DNA of 64,000 bases from Ohessyouella blattaphilus (GCF_024721265.1 NZ_JAMXOC010000003.1:62001-126000), one strand, 5' to 3'; shown: positions 17,064 to 26,097, counted from the first letter of the stretch. Notes: a model not told the origin generated them from the sequence alone. Translations and numbers: made by a program.

Positions 17064-18341
17064 CTATTCTTCCTCTAAAAATTGATTCATCTTTTCAGCA
17101 ATTTCTGTACAGGCATCCTTCGTACTCTTCGTTCCATTCCAAGCATCTACAAGTGACTCTAAAGACATGTCCTCCCAAACGGTAGTATTTGTCGAGTGAG
17201 GGTAAAATACCAAGGTATCATCCATCACGTTAATGTACGGTGATAGGTCAAAGCCCTCCGCGTGAGTTGCCCATTTATCAGAAGCATCTTTATACGCTGA
17301 AAGGGTTACTCCATATTCTGCTTGCTTTTCTTGAGCTTCTTTCGAACCTAAATATTCGATAAGCGCCCATGCACCATCTTCGTTGTCTGTGTTGGCTGCA
17401 GCTGCATAGCCTAATCCATTGTAAATCGATACTCTCGTACCATCTTCTGTCATCGGAATCTCCGCTACCGCTCCGTTTTCTTTCACGTAGTCATTACCTG
17501 TTAACTCTCCGATTGTCCAAGAGCCCATCAGTGACATCGAGATTGCTCCTGACTCAAATAAGGCGATCAAATCCGTCTCTGCCGTAACTGTATTATCTGG
17601 TGATGAGCCATCCTTGACTAAATCAACAAAATAATCGATTGCTTCAATTGTTTTCGGATCATCATAACCTGATTTTGTTTGGTCTTCGTTTATAATATAA
17701 CCGCCGTTTCCGTAAACAAGGTTATACCAGACTTCTTGGTAATTCTTAATTCTTGAACCAAAGCCTTTGTGGTCATCATTCGATAAAGCTTTAGCAGCTA
17801 CCTTTAAATCGTCCCAGGTCCATGTATCATCAGGATATGCCATACCGGCTTCATCAAAATGAGTTTTGTTATACCAAAGTGCAATTGTATCGATATCCTT
17901 AGGAATCGCATATTGTTTGCCTTCATACTGATATACCTGGGCCACATCCTCAAAATAGTTATCCATTGATATCTCACTACTTTCTTCAATTTTCGAAGAT
18001 AAGTCTAAAAGCATGTCTGCCCGTGCATACTTCTCGATTTCGCGTACGTGCATCCAGAAAACATCCGGCAGTGAACCACCTGTTGCACCTGCCTCTAACA
18101 TCGTCCAGTACTGATCCCAAGGGGTAATTTGGATATCCACTTTAATTCCTGTTTTCTCTGTAAATTCATCACATATTTTTCGTAATCCTGGCTCCTGAAC
18201 TTTATCCCAAATAGCAAGGGTCAGACTATCCTTCTTGCTTGCTGAACTATCCTTCTTTTCATCCTGGGAACTTGAGCAACCAAAGGTCGTTACTAGCAAT
18301 AATGTTAAAACTAAAACCATTGATATAATTCTCTTTTTCAT
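17064..18341 (-). CDS. Sugar-binding lipoprotein of the CUT1 importer
   Basis: A 425-residue extracellular solute-binding protein (MalE-like family 1). The signal peptide MKKRIISMVLVLTLLLVTTF ends in the lipobox TFGC, with lipid-bearing Cys at residue 22, followed by a serine- and lysine-rich linker. The mature part shows DIQITPWDQYWTMLEAGATG, which is usual for family 1. It is the first gene of the operon, so binding protein is made in excess over the permeases. A roughly 100-base leader carries a palindrome at 18392-18413. The ligand cannot be read from sequence. Confidence 0.92.
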   Translation of the reverse strand: MKKRIISMVLVLTLLLVTTFGCSSSQDEKKDSSASKKDSLTLAIWDKVQEPGLRKICDEFTEKTGIKVDIQITPWDQYWTMLEAGATGGSLPDVFWMHVREIEKYARADMLLDLSSKIEESSEISMDNYFEDVAQVYQYEGKQYAIPKDIDTIALWYNKTHFDEAGMAYPDDTWTWDDLKVAAKALSNDDHKGFGSRIKNYQEVWYNLVYGNGGYIINEDQTKSGYDDPKTIEAIDYFVDLVKDGSSPDNTVTAETDLIALFESGAISMSLMGSWTIGELTGNDYVKENGAVAEIPMTEDGTRVSIYNGLGYAAAANTDNEDGAWALIEYLGSKEAQEKQAEYGVTLSAYKDASDKWATHAEGFDLSPYINVMDDTLVFYPHSTNTTVWEDMSLESLVDAWNGTKSTKDACTEIAEKMNQFLEEE

Positions 18342-18391
18342 ACGCCTTCTCCTTTTTGTATAAAAAGTTATAATTATCTGCTTCTAAATCC

Positions 18392-18413
18392 AAACATTTG
18401 TGCACTAATGTTT
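18392..18413. promoter_or_regulatory. 22-bp operator-like palindrome in the CUT1 operon leader
   Basis: AAACATT-T-GTGCAC-T-AATGTTT. It is symmetric except for one mismatched pair beside the GTGCAC core (T opposite T). It lies about 50 bases before the binding-protein start and downstream of the likely promoter, the position of a roadblock operator. The half CACTAATGTTTTT recurs exactly near 25936, upstream of the first inositol operon. Confidence 0.6.
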
Positions 18414-18473
18414 TTATATATTCATTTTATCGTTTTTCTTTATAATATGTTATACATTTTTGTTGTCTTTATG

Positions 18474-18504
18474 AGTCAAAATGTTAAATCAATCGACATT
18501 TTGA
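18474..18504 (-). promoter_or_regulatory. Promoter -35 overlapping an inverted repeat (AraC-site candidate)
   Basis: TCAAAATGT (18476-18484) and ACATTTTGA (18496-18504) are exact inverted 9-mers whose starts are 20 bp apart. A TTGACT -35 (minus strand, 18474-18479) overlaps the near arm. The -10 region is TGTATAAC at 17-19 bp, so the promoter is imperfect and may need an activator. Confidence 0.5.
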
Positions 18505-18510
18505 ACAATT

Positions 18511-18547
18511 TAAAAAGGAGATTGCGTGTAGCACAATCTCCTTTTTA
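18511..18547 (-). terminator. Intrinsic terminator of the first inositol operon
   Basis: AAAAAGGAGATTG and its complement CAATCTCCTTTTT form a perfect 13-bp stem around a 9-base loop, 31 bases beyond the stop of the CUT2 permease. Confidence 0.88.
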
Positions 18548-18578
18548 AAGCTATATATTTAGTTGCGATTAAACATAT

Positions 18579-19556
18579 TTAGATTTTCTGAATATTCTTT
18601 CTCATATCTACAATTACAGATCCAATGATGATAATACCTTTACAAATATTGGTCATATTGTCGTCAACGCCCATGAGCACAAGGCCATTGTTGATTACAC
18701 CCATAATCAAAATTCCCGCAATTACCCCTGAGATAGTACAAACTCCACCTGAATGAGATGTTCCGCCGACAGTTGCCGCTGCAATTGCGTCCAATTCATA
18801 ACCTATTCCCGAAGTTGAAGGATCCGATGATCCCGATCTTCCAGCTAGCAATATACCTCCTAGAGCCGCCATCACAGAACACCAAATATATACTTTTACT
18901 AGTGTTTTTTCTACGTTGATTCCGGCAACAGTGGCTGCTTGAGCATTTCCTCCAAGAGCATACAAACTCATTCCAAATCTTGTATGTTTTAAAATAAACC
19001 AAGCGAGAATCGCTATAACGATAAAGACGATTACAATCATGGGAATTCCAAAAAACTGTTTACTCCCCATAAAACGATAAGCATCTGGTAAATTCGATAC
19101 AGGTCTGTTGGATACCATTTTTGCACCTGCACGACATATCAGTTGTGCACCTAAGGTCGCAATAAATGCAGGAATATGGGTATATGCCACAAGTGCACCT
19201 ATACACGCCCCAATTGCTGCTCCAATTAAGATTCCTAATAAAATAGATAACGGTACCGCCAAATGTGCCCCGCCCGGAAAAGCCCTAGTCGCTAAATCTA
19301 CAGGCTGAACCAAACCACCAGTAACGGCGCCAACAAGTGCTGCAACAGCACCTATTGAAAGGTCAATACCTTTTGTCAACATAGCAAAAGCTACTCCAAA
19401 GGCCATAATTCCTTTAATTGCTTCTCCTGTTAACAGTGTTTTTAAGTTTGCCATCGTAGCAAAGTTCCGGTTGGCTATAGACATTAATATAACTAATGCG
19501 ATTAAAATCAACCATATAATATTATCCGAGATTACTTTTTTCCTTTTTGCATTCAA
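18579..19556 (-). CDS. CUT2 ABC importer permease (RbsC-like), inositol transporter 1
   Basis: The 325-residue membrane protein has about ten hydrophobic stretches and the RbsC-type signature GIDLSIGAVAALVGAVTGGL near residues 64-83, with later TVGGTSHSGGVCTISGVIAG. CUT2 permeases work as homodimers, so one gene is enough. TTG at 19556 has AGGAGG 8 bases upstream. It is the last gene of an operon with iolG, iolI, iolE and iolH, so inositol or an isomer is the likely cargo; this is inference from context. Confidence 0.88.
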   Translation of the reverse strand: MNAKRKKVISDNIIWLILIALVILMSIANRNFATMANLKTLLTGEAIKGIMAFGVAFAMLTKGIDLSIGAVAALVGAVTGGLVQPVDLATRAFPGGAHLAVPLSILLGILIGAAIGACIGALVAYTHIPAFIATLGAQLICRAGAKMVSNRPVSNLPDAYRFMGSKQFFGIPMIVIVFIVIAILAWFILKHTRFGMSLYALGGNAQAATVAGINVEKTLVKVYIWCSVMAALGGILLAGRSGSSDPSTSGIGYELDAIAAATVGGTSHSGGVCTISGVIAGILIMGVINNGLVLMGVDDNMTNICKGIIIIGSVIVDMRKNIQKI

Positions 19557-19568
19557 TGCTCAATCCTC

Positions 19569-21074
19569 CTATTGTATTGCTTTCTGCATGCTCTTATCTA
19601 GAGTGGCGTACTTCATAACAAGTTCCTGAGATACTTCTTCACGGTTCAAGCACCCAGTAACTACACCCTCTCGCATTACCACTACACGATCAGCAACACC
19701 CAACACTTCGGGTAATTCAGAGGAAACAACAATGATTGCTTTTCCCATTCCGGCCAATTCTGAAAGAATCGTGTGAATCTCCGCCTTTGCCCCGACATCA
19801 ATACCTCTTGTTGGCTCATCTACTATCAATATATCCGGATCCGTCAATAGCCATCTCGCTAACAGAACCTTTTGCTGATTGCCACCCGACAGATTGCCAA
19901 TAGGCGTTTCAATAGTCGGTGTCTTTGTGCCTAAACGCTCCACATAGGCCTTGGTATCTTCCGCCATTTTTTTGGCATTCACAGGAAAACCATAGCTCTT
20001 TAAATGAGCTAAAACCGTATTCATCTTAATACTTAGGATTCCAACAATCCCGTTTCCTCGGCGGTCTTCCGTCAGCATACCGATGCGGTTTTTAATGGCG
20101 TCTTCTGGACTTTTTATATTTATTTCCTGTCCGTCTTTATAAACCTTCCCACCGGTTCGCTTACGCATTCCGAATATAGTTTCCATCGTTTCTGTTCTGC
20201 CTGCACCCACAAGGCCAGCAAAGCCTAATATTTCACCTCTTCGCAGATTAAACGACACATTCCGAACGGCTTTTCCCGAACACAGCTCTTTAACTTCAAG
20301 AACAACCTCGCCGATTTCACAGTGTTTTTTAGGAAACATGTCCGTAATTTCTCGTCCCACCATCAACTCAATAACCTTGTCTTGCGTTAGATTCTTAGCA
20401 ACATCCGTAGTGATATATTCCCCATCTCGATAAACTGAAATATCATCGCTAATTCGAAAAATTTCTTCCATTTTATGAGAGATATAAATAATCGCTACGC
20501 CTTTTGCTTTCAGCTCGGCTATGATTTTAAATAAGTCTTCTACCTCTGTATCCGTTAGGGCAGATGTTGGTTCGTCCATAATAACTATGGATGCATCGTA
20601 AGAAATCGCCTTTACAATCTCAACCATCTGCATTTTGGCTACCGTCAAATTCTTCATCTTCTCTCGCGGATCTATCATCAAGCCAATCTTTTCAAATAAT
20701 TCTATACAATCTTTATGCATCTTCTTGTAGTCAATGAAGATTCCTTTTTTTGGCTCTCTGCCGAGAAAAATATTTTCACATACTGTACGTTCTAAAACTG
20801 GCGACAGTTCTTGATGAATCATGGAAATCCCAGCATCTAAAGCTTCCTGTGTTGTCTTATATGACACTTCGTTTCCCTTAAACCTAATTTTTCCGGATGT
20901 GACAGGTTGCATGCCAATCAAACATTTTACCAGGGTAGACTTCCCCGCACCATTCTCTCCCATCAGTGTGTGAACAGTGCCTGGGCGGACCTTTAATTGC
21001 ACGCCATTTAGCGCTTTTACCCCGGGGAATTCTTTGACAATATCCTGCATTTCCAGAATATATTTATCATCCAA
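19569..21074 (-). CDS. CUT2 ABC importer ATPase (RbsA/MglA-like), inositol transporter 1
   Basis: About 501 residues with two ABC ATPase halves. The first has Walker A GENGAGKSTL, and VIMDEPTSALTDTE follows its signature region. The second has the degenerate Walker A GLVGAGRTET and the signature LSGGNQQKVLLARWL with DEPTRGIDVGAKAEIH. The twin-domain form with a degenerate second P-loop is normal for RbsA/MglA/IatA. The frame opens with GTG at 21083; TTG at 21074 is chosen since GAGG lies 8 bases before it. ATP hydrolysis drives uptake through the 18579 permease. Confidence 0.9.
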   Translation of the reverse strand: MDDKYILEMQDIVKEFPGVKALNGVQLKVRPGTVHTLMGENGAGKSTLVKCLIGMQPVTSGKIRFKGNEVSYKTTQEALDAGISMIHQELSPVLERTVCENIFLGREPKKGIFIDYKKMHKDCIELFEKIGLMIDPREKMKNLTVAKMQMVEIVKAISYDASIVIMDEPTSALTDTEVEDLFKIIAELKAKGVAIIYISHKMEEIFRISDDISVYRDGEYITTDVAKNLTQDKVIELMVGREITDMFPKKHCEIGEVVLEVKELCSGKAVRNVSFNLRRGEILGFAGLVGAGRTETMETIFGMRKRTGGKVYKDGQEINIKSPEDAIKNRIGMLTEDRRGNGIVGILSIKMNTVLAHLKSYGFPVNAKKMAEDTKAYVERLGTKTPTIETPIGNLSGGNQQKVLLARWLLTDPDILIVDEPTRGIDVGAKAEIHTILSELAGMGKAIIVVSSELPEVLGVADRVVVMREGVVTGCLNREEVSQELVMKYATLDKSMQKAIQ

Positions 21075-21097
21075 TATATCCACCTCAATCTTCCGAT

Positions 21098-22120
21098 TTA
21101 TCTATTGTCATATTCAGCAACATTTTCTTTGGTTACCGGTTCAAAAGGAATCCACAGAATATTACCACTCTCATCAACTTCATAGTCCGAGCCATCATTG
21201 ATTGCTTTTCCAGCAATGAGATTTTGTGCTGCGATCAAAGCTCCTCTTCCTTGTCCTTTTGCATTCTGGAAAACCGTCATTGATAGCGTTCCATCTTTTA
21301 CAGCTTGTCGACCATCTGTTGTTGCATCAATTCCGACAATCGGTATTGTGGTTGCATCGATTCCCTCAGCTGTCATTGCCTCGATTGCACCTAATGCCAT
21401 CCCGTCGTTATTAGAAATAACGCAATCATATTTTGTTGTCTTAAGAAGTGGTGCAATGGTATCTTGAGCCATTTCTCTCGCATATTCACACGCTAGTGGC
21501 GCAGTTGCTTCGGATGCTTTTATGCCACTATCTTCTAATGCTTTAAGCACTGATGCGGTTCTTAAAGTTGTAGATGTCTGTCCAAGAATACCGTTTAGAA
21601 GAATGTATTTAATTTCCGTTTTTCCCTCTTCTTTAAAATGTTCTGCCAACCACTCTCCTTGGAATTTCCCAGAGGTATTTTCATCTGAGCCTACGTACAC
21701 CACCTTTTCGTTTAAAACCGAATCATCAGCGGGATATCTATTGACAAAAACAACGAACATATCACCGGCTGCCTCAACGCATTGAACCGCCGTTTCCGGA
21801 TCTACCATATTGATGATAATCGCTTTTTGACCATCATTTCTGGCAGTTTCAATAAATTGAAGCATTTTGCTCGTATCAAGTTGTGCATCAACAGTCGTGA
21901 GCTTAATTCCTAGGTCTTTTGCCTCCTTAATTGCTGCCTCTTCCATTTCGCTTAACCATTCATCTCGTTGCGACATAATCAGCGTCAGCGTTTGAGAATC
22001 ACTTGATGATGCATCCTCAGACCCACCGTCACTTTTCCCACCACAGGCCGTCAACATACTTACCACCATCGTTGTCAAAATCAATACCGATAGCACTCTT
22101 CCAAAAAACTTTTTCTTCAT
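21098..22120 (-). CDS. Sugar (inositol)-binding lipoprotein, inositol transporter 1
   Basis: The 340 residues begin with signal peptide MKKKFFGRVLSVLILTTMVV and a lipobox LTAC (Cys 26), then a Gly/Ser-rich linker. The mature part is a periplasmic-binding-protein/LacI fold (type I), like RbsB: IIINMVDPETAVQCVEAAGD, then NDGMALGAIEAMTAEGI and VGIDATTDGRQAVKDG. The frame opens at 22255, but ATG at 22120 has GGAGGAAAGAAGG upstream and begins the signal peptide. The operon position makes an inositol the likely ligand. It differs clearly from the second such protein at 37682. Confidence 0.88.
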   Translation of the reverse strand: MKKKFFGRVLSVLILTTMVVSMLTACGGKSDGGSEDASSSDSQTLTLIMSQRDEWLSEMEEAAIKEAKDLGIKLTTVDAQLDTSKMLQFIETARNDGQKAIIINMVDPETAVQCVEAAGDMFVVFVNRYPADDSVLNEKVVYVGSDENTSGKFQGEWLAEHFKEEGKTEIKYILLNGILGQTSTTLRTASVLKALEDSGIKASEATAPLACEYAREMAQDTIAPLLKTTKYDCVISNNDGMALGAIEAMTAEGIDATTIPIVGIDATTDGRQAVKDGTLSMTVFQNAKGQGRGALIAAQNLIAGKAINDGSDYEVDESGNILWIPFEPVTKENVAEYDNR

Positions 22121-22148
22121 CCTTCTTTCCTCCTCTTTATCGCTAGAT

Positions 22149-23054
22149 TTATTTGAAAAGTAATTCCTTTTCAATCCGTTCACGAGCTTCTGGGGCTTGC
22201 TTATCCATTTTCTCGGGAAAACCAAAATACGATACCGCAGCAATTGGTTCGCCACCTACTTTAAACTTACGCTTGGCAAAACCTGTCTGCCTTAATGTTT
22301 CAAATATCTGCTCAAAATCCACATCCCCTTCACCCATCGCTAGATGCTGATGTACGGTGACATCGGCCTTACCTCTGGCATTTAACCAGGGTGGGTTAAC
22401 GATATAGCGACAATCCAATTCCTGATTATAAGTATCCCCAAAGAGAACATGGGACAGATCATCACCCGCGTATTCAAGCATACTTTTCACATCGCCTTTT
22501 CCTTGATCGTAGAAAAAACCGTGGGCCGTCGCATACACATACTTGATATAGTCTGAGCGAAAAGACTTAACAAGATCGCAGCATTCATTATTTAGCTCAC
22601 AAAAATCATAGGGATGAGATTGAATTTCTACCCGAATGCCCTCACGCTCAAAAATCGGTAGTAGCTCTTCAACAGACTTAAACCACATTCCATTACAGAT
22701 TTCTTGCTGGTTCGGATCACCTGACAATTCCGTATTAATAACTTGAACGCCTAGATTAACGGCAATTTCAATTAATCTCTTCCAGTTTTCAACCGCAAAC
22801 CGCCTTTGCTCTTCCGTCGGTCCCGACCAGCGATATACACATATCAGGGATGACAATTCAACTCCCGTCTCTTTAAGCGCTTTGCGATACTCCGCCTCAC
22901 ACTCTTTAGAAAAGAGGGGATGCTTATAAAAGGGATTGATTCGTGGATGGGGTGATTGCTCTATATACTTATAGCCCCAATCGGCCACCTGATGAACCAT
23001 CCGGTTAATATCCATCTGCTTCGCTAATACATCTACATCAAATGCTATCTTCAC
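22149..23054 (-). CDS. iolH: IolH-like sugar phosphate isomerase/epimerase family protein
   Basis: The 301 residues form an AP-endonuclease-2-like TIM barrel. The N-terminus KIAFDVDVLAKQMDINRMVH and the segment EQSPHPRINPFYKHPLF resemble B. subtilis IolH as I recall it. Likely metal-binding acidic and His residues occur in NTELSGDPNQ, VEIQSHPYDF, VLFGDTYNQ and MGEGDVDFEQ. The biochemical role of IolH is not firmly established to my knowledge; it is taken to be an accessory isomerase or epimerase of inositol breakdown. GTG start at 23054 has AGGAGG 9 bases before it. Confidence 0.72.
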   Translation of the reverse strand: MKIAFDVDVLAKQMDINRMVHQVADWGYKYIEQSPHPRINPFYKHPLFSKECEAEYRKALKETGVELSSLICVYRWSGPTEEQRRFAVENWKRLIEIAVNLGVQVINTELSGDPNQQEICNGMWFKSVEELLPIFEREGIRVEIQSHPYDFCELNNECCDLVKSFRSDYIKYVYATAHGFFYDQGKGDVKSMLEYAGDDLSHVLFGDTYNQELDCRYIVNPPWLNARGKADVTVHQHLAMGEGDVDFEQIFETLRQTGFAKRKFKVGGEPIAAVSYFGFPEKMDKQAPEARERIEKELLFK

Positions 23055-23068
23055 ACCTACGCACCTCC

Positions 23069-23965
23069 TTATAATCCTGTTTTATCTGCGATATACTTCC
23101 TTGCCTTAAGCGCGTATTCCAAAGGATTTGCTTTGGCTGGATCTTGTTCTGCTTCCACCACCATCCAGCCTTTATACTCCGCTTCCTCCAAAATCTTAAA
23201 CAGGGGAGCAAAGTCTACATCACCGTCTCCTGGAACAGTAAACACGCCTTCGCGAACACCTTTAAGAAAACTCCACCTCTCCGTTTGCGAACGCTTAACC
23301 ATTTCGCCACGAATATCCTTTAAATGAACGTGTCTCACGCGGTTTACATATTTTTTTAGTACTTTTTCGGGATCGATTCCCGCAAAGGAAAGATGACCGC
23401 TATCAAATAGCAGATATACCAGCTCTTTATCTACCATGTCCATAAATTTATCGATTTCCGCTTCCGTCTGTACAACGGTTCCCATATGATGATGGAAGGT
23501 TAACGTCATTCCTCTATCTTTGGCAATCTTTCCCAGTTTATTAAGCCCCTCTGTAAGCAGCTCCCATTCCTCGTCGTTCATCTCATACTTGCCTTCCCAT
23601 ATTGGTTGTTCAAGCTTCCCTTGGATGCTATAGCTTTGTTCGGATACGCCGATGACCTTTGCACCAACTGCTTGTAAAAAGTCCAAACTCTTGATAAACG
23701 CTTGCTCCGTTTCTGCATACGGCTTAGTGATTAGGAACGACGAAAACCAACTATTGCAAATCGTTAAACCGCGAAGGTCCATGGCTTTCTTTAGAACAAC
23801 TGGATCTGTCGGATACTTCGCCCCCACCTCCGAGGCTGCAAATCCCGCTAAGGCAATTTCACTTACACACTGTTCGAAGGTATTTTCTTTTCCCAAGTCA
23901 GGCATATCATCATTCGTCCAAGCTATCTGGGCGATTCCTAAGCTAACTTTGTTTTTATCGAGCAT
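23069..23965 (-). CDS. iolE: Myo-inosose-2 dehydratase IolE (copy 1)
   Basis: The 298-residue enzyme dehydrates 2-keto-myo-inositol (inosose) to 3D-(3,5/4)-trihydroxycyclohexane-1,2-dione, the second step of inositol breakdown. The start has VSLGIAQIAWTNDDMPDLGK, and [16 protein letters not shown] is the IolE N-terminus. Metal ligands of the TIM barrel appear in LTFHHHMGTVVQTEAEID, LLFDSGHLSF and RHVHLKD, and a late Glu in MVVEAEQDP. The frame opens at 24007, but ATG at 23965 has AGGAGGAG upstream. A second copy lies at 33184. The two share long identical blocks, so both should be active. Confidence 0.92.
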   Translation of the reverse strand: MLDKNKVSLGIAQIAWTNDDMPDLGKENTFEQCVSEIALAGFAASEVGAKYPTDPVVLKKAMDLRGLTICNSWFSSFLITKPYAETEQAFIKSLDFLQAVGAKVIGVSEQSYSIQGKLEQPIWEGKYEMNDEEWELLTEGLNKLGKIAKDRGMTLTFHHHMGTVVQTEAEIDKFMDMVDKELVYLLFDSGHLSFAGIDPEKVLKKYVNRVRHVHLKDIRGEMVKRSQTERWSFLKGVREGVFTVPGDGDVDFAPLFKILEEAEYKGWMVVEAEQDPAKANPLEYALKARKYIADKTGL

Positions 23966-23984
23966 CTGTGGCTCCTCCTCTTCA

Positions 23985-24818
23985 CTAATTGAAATACTTA
24001 CTAACAAACGCTTTCGTTACTTCTGCCGCCTTTTTCACATTATCGGCATGAGAAAGTTCATAATACTCTGGGCGGAACTCCTCGATCGTGCACACTCCGT
24101 CAAACCCGATTTTCTTAAGTGTGTTCGCTATCCCTTCATGGTCGATTACCCCTTCTTCTGGCCATAAACGTTTGTCATCGCCACACGAACCAAGTGGTAG
24201 ATCCTCACAATCATTTAGGTGATAAGCGAAAATCTTTCGACCATCTGCATTCTCTAAATCATCTAGCTGGGAACACATTTCGTGAAAGTGGAACGTATCT
24301 ACTGTGATACCCACATTCTCACGGTCCACTTCCTTAACGACATCGTAAGCTGTACCAAATTGATTGATTGAACAATTAGGAGCCCCGCAAAACTCTAGGG
24401 AAATTCTCATCTCTGGTCCAACTTTATCCGCCAAATACTGCAGTCTTTGGACAGCCTCTTCTTTGATTTCCGTAACCGTTTTATCCTTAACATCAAAAGA
24501 AGGAACGGTAATTAACATTTCCATGCCGATGGCCTTTGACACTTTGATAATAAAATCCACTTCTTCGTCAATCTCTTTCTCCCCGGCCTCATCCCTTTGA
24601 TTGAAATAAATCAAGGTATTGTATGCCCAGGGCTTTAAGTGATGGTTCTTAAACCAATCTGCCAGTTCTTGAAGAGTATGCTCCTCTAAATACTCCTTGA
24701 TACAATCAAAACGAATCTCGATATAATCAAATCCATTCTTCTCGCAGGCCTCTAGATCAGCCATTAAAGACTGACCCTGGCACTCTAGTGCTGTTGCTTC
24801 ATTAAACCCTATCTTCAT
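23985..24818 (-). CDS. iolI: 2-keto-myo-inositol isomerase IolI
   Basis: The 277 residues match B. subtilis IolI closely in the parts I recall: MKIGFNEATALE, NGFDYIEIRFDC, VGITVDTFHFHEM, FAYHLNDCEDLP, RLWPEEGVIDHEG and FRPEYYELS. IolI interconverts 2-keto-myo-inositol and 1-keto-D-chiro-inositol, which lets D-chiro-inositol join the pathway. Metal-binding Glu, Asp, His and Glu are visible in LEFCG, VDTFHFH, AYHLND and TIEEFRPE. The length is normal. It sits between iolG and iolE, which fits use of several inositol isomers. Confidence 0.92.
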   Translation of the reverse strand: MKIGFNEATALECQGQSLMADLEACEKNGFDYIEIRFDCIKEYLEEHTLQELADWFKNHHLKPWAYNTLIYFNQRDEAGEKEIDEEVDFIIKVSKAIGMEMLITVPSFDVKDKTVTEIKEEAVQRLQYLADKVGPEMRISLEFCGAPNCSINQFGTAYDVVKEVDRENVGITVDTFHFHEMCSQLDDLENADGRKIFAYHLNDCEDLPLGSCGDDKRLWPEEGVIDHEGIANTLKKIGFDGVCTIEEFRPEYYELSHADNVKKAAEVTKAFVSKYFN

Positions 24819-24838
24819 CTCTTAATCTCCTTTTACTC

Positions 24839-25843
24839 CTATTTATAGAACTCTGGCATTTCTACTGCCGTAACAACTGGTTCGATATTGCCTGTTTCTT
24901 GTGCTTTAACGAGAGCATCTGCCGTAACCGCCGCTAGGTAACCATCCCAAGCGTTCGGTCCTGCAATCACACCATTTCCCGCTTGATCTACCCAGTCTTG
25001 CACTTCCACATCGTAAGCATCCTTAAATCTCACAAAACAATCTGTATCAATGGTTGTAGCAAGCTTTGCGTCTTTTCGTACATCTGGATAGGCCGGCTCG
25101 GCCATTTTGATGGAACCATCTTCGCATACCACTTCACACTGAATATCGTATCCGAATTTACAATTTACAAACACTTCCACATCGATACATACCCCTTTTT
25201 TCGTTCGCAAAAGCATAATCTGGGGGTCGTTAAGCTGCGCGTGTGAATACTTCGTTACTCTTGGCATAAGCACCTGAACGGATTCATAATCGTCATCCGT
25301 TAACCAGTGGAGAACATCTATTTCGTGAATGGCTGTATCATGGACCGCCATTGGTGTTGTATAGTTCTCACCTACTTCAGGATTGCGATGGGTACAATGT
25401 AGCATTAAGGGCTCTCCGTATTCTCCCGATTCAAGAGCTGCTTTCACTTGACGATACCCTCTGTCGTACCTTCTCATAAAGCCAGTTTGAATCAGATGTT
25501 TGCCAGATGCTACCTCTGCCTTTACAATTTCTAAACAATCATCTGCGGTTGTTGCTAATGGCTTTTCACAGAACACTCGCTTACCTAGCTCAATCGCTTT
25601 AAGTAGGGGTTCTTTATGAGCAAATCCTGGAGAAACGACAAAAATCGCCTCCACCTCTGTAGCTTCAATCAGTTCGATAGCATTCTCATATATTTTCCCA
25701 TTACAGATAGCTGCCCCTAGCTTGGCATTCTCGGCTACCGGATCTGATACCGCTACCACCTCAACTCCTTGAATTTTATTGGTTAGACGATCAATATGGT
25801 CTCTTCCCATACCTCCGCAACCGATTACTCCTACTTTCAACAT
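24839..25843 (-). CDS. iolG: Inositol 2-dehydrogenase IolG (copy 1)
   Basis: The 334-residue NAD-dependent oxidoreductase (Gfo/Idh/MocA family) oxidises myo-inositol or D-chiro-inositol to the 2-keto or 1-keto form. The Rossmann motif VGVIGCGGMG is at residues 4-13. The catalytic triad expected from B. subtilis IolG (Lys97, Asp172, His176) is present as K94 in FCEKPL, D169 and H173 in HDTAIHEID. The frame opens at 25924; ATG at 25843 follows AGGAGGATAAAGGAG. It is the first gene of the operon iolG-iolI-iolE-iolH-binding protein-ATPase-permease. Confidence 0.9.
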   Translation of the reverse strand: MLKVGVIGCGGMGRDHIDRLTNKIQGVEVVAVSDPVAENAKLGAAICNGKIYENAIELIEATEVEAIFVVSPGFAHKEPLLKAIELGKRVFCEKPLATTADDCLEIVKAEVASGKHLIQTGFMRRYDRGYRQVKAALESGEYGEPLMLHCTHRNPEVGENYTTPMAVHDTAIHEIDVLHWLTDDDYESVQVLMPRVTKYSHAQLNDPQIMLLRTKKGVCIDVEVFVNCKFGYDIQCEVVCEDGSIKMAEPAYPDVRKDAKLATTIDTDCFVRFKDAYDVEVQDWVDQAGNGVIAGPNAWDGYLAAVTADALVKAQETGNIEPVVTAVEMPEFYK

Positions 25844-25895
25844 CTCCTTTATCCTCCTGTCTTTTTTGTCATATAGCCTTTGTAAGGTTTGCCTA

Positions 25896-25924
25896 ATAAT
25901 ATCACTGCGGTCACGTGTACGCAA
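25896..25924 (-). promoter_or_regulatory. Promoter of the iolG-iolI-iolE-iolH-transporter operon
   Basis: Minus strand TTGCGT, 17-bp spacer, TATTAT. The -35 shares TTGC with four other promoters of the locus. It lies about 50 bases upstream of iolG. Confidence 0.7.
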
Positions 25925-26051
25925 TGTGCCTTTTCACTAATGTTTTTTTAAGGATTTTGTATATTCTGACAAATTGTTAATTTGAACACAAAAAAAATGT
26001 GCATATTGCAGAAAATCAAAAAGTTTTTCTACTATATACACACTTCAAATT

Positions 26052-26097
26052 GGTAACTTTGTATAATTTTGGTAATCTCATTGTTATCTCTTGGTTA
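26052..26097 (-). promoter_or_regulatory. IolR-like repeats downstream of the first LacI gene
   Basis: On the minus strand TAACCAAGAGA fits the B. subtilis IolR operator consensus WRAYCAANARD exactly (26087-26097). Related, less exact elements (AACAATGAGA, TTACCAAAATT, TTACCAATTTG) follow at about 10-12-bp steps. They lie roughly 130-200 bases upstream of the iolG promoter and overlap the stop codon of the lacI-type gene. Confidence 0.5.
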
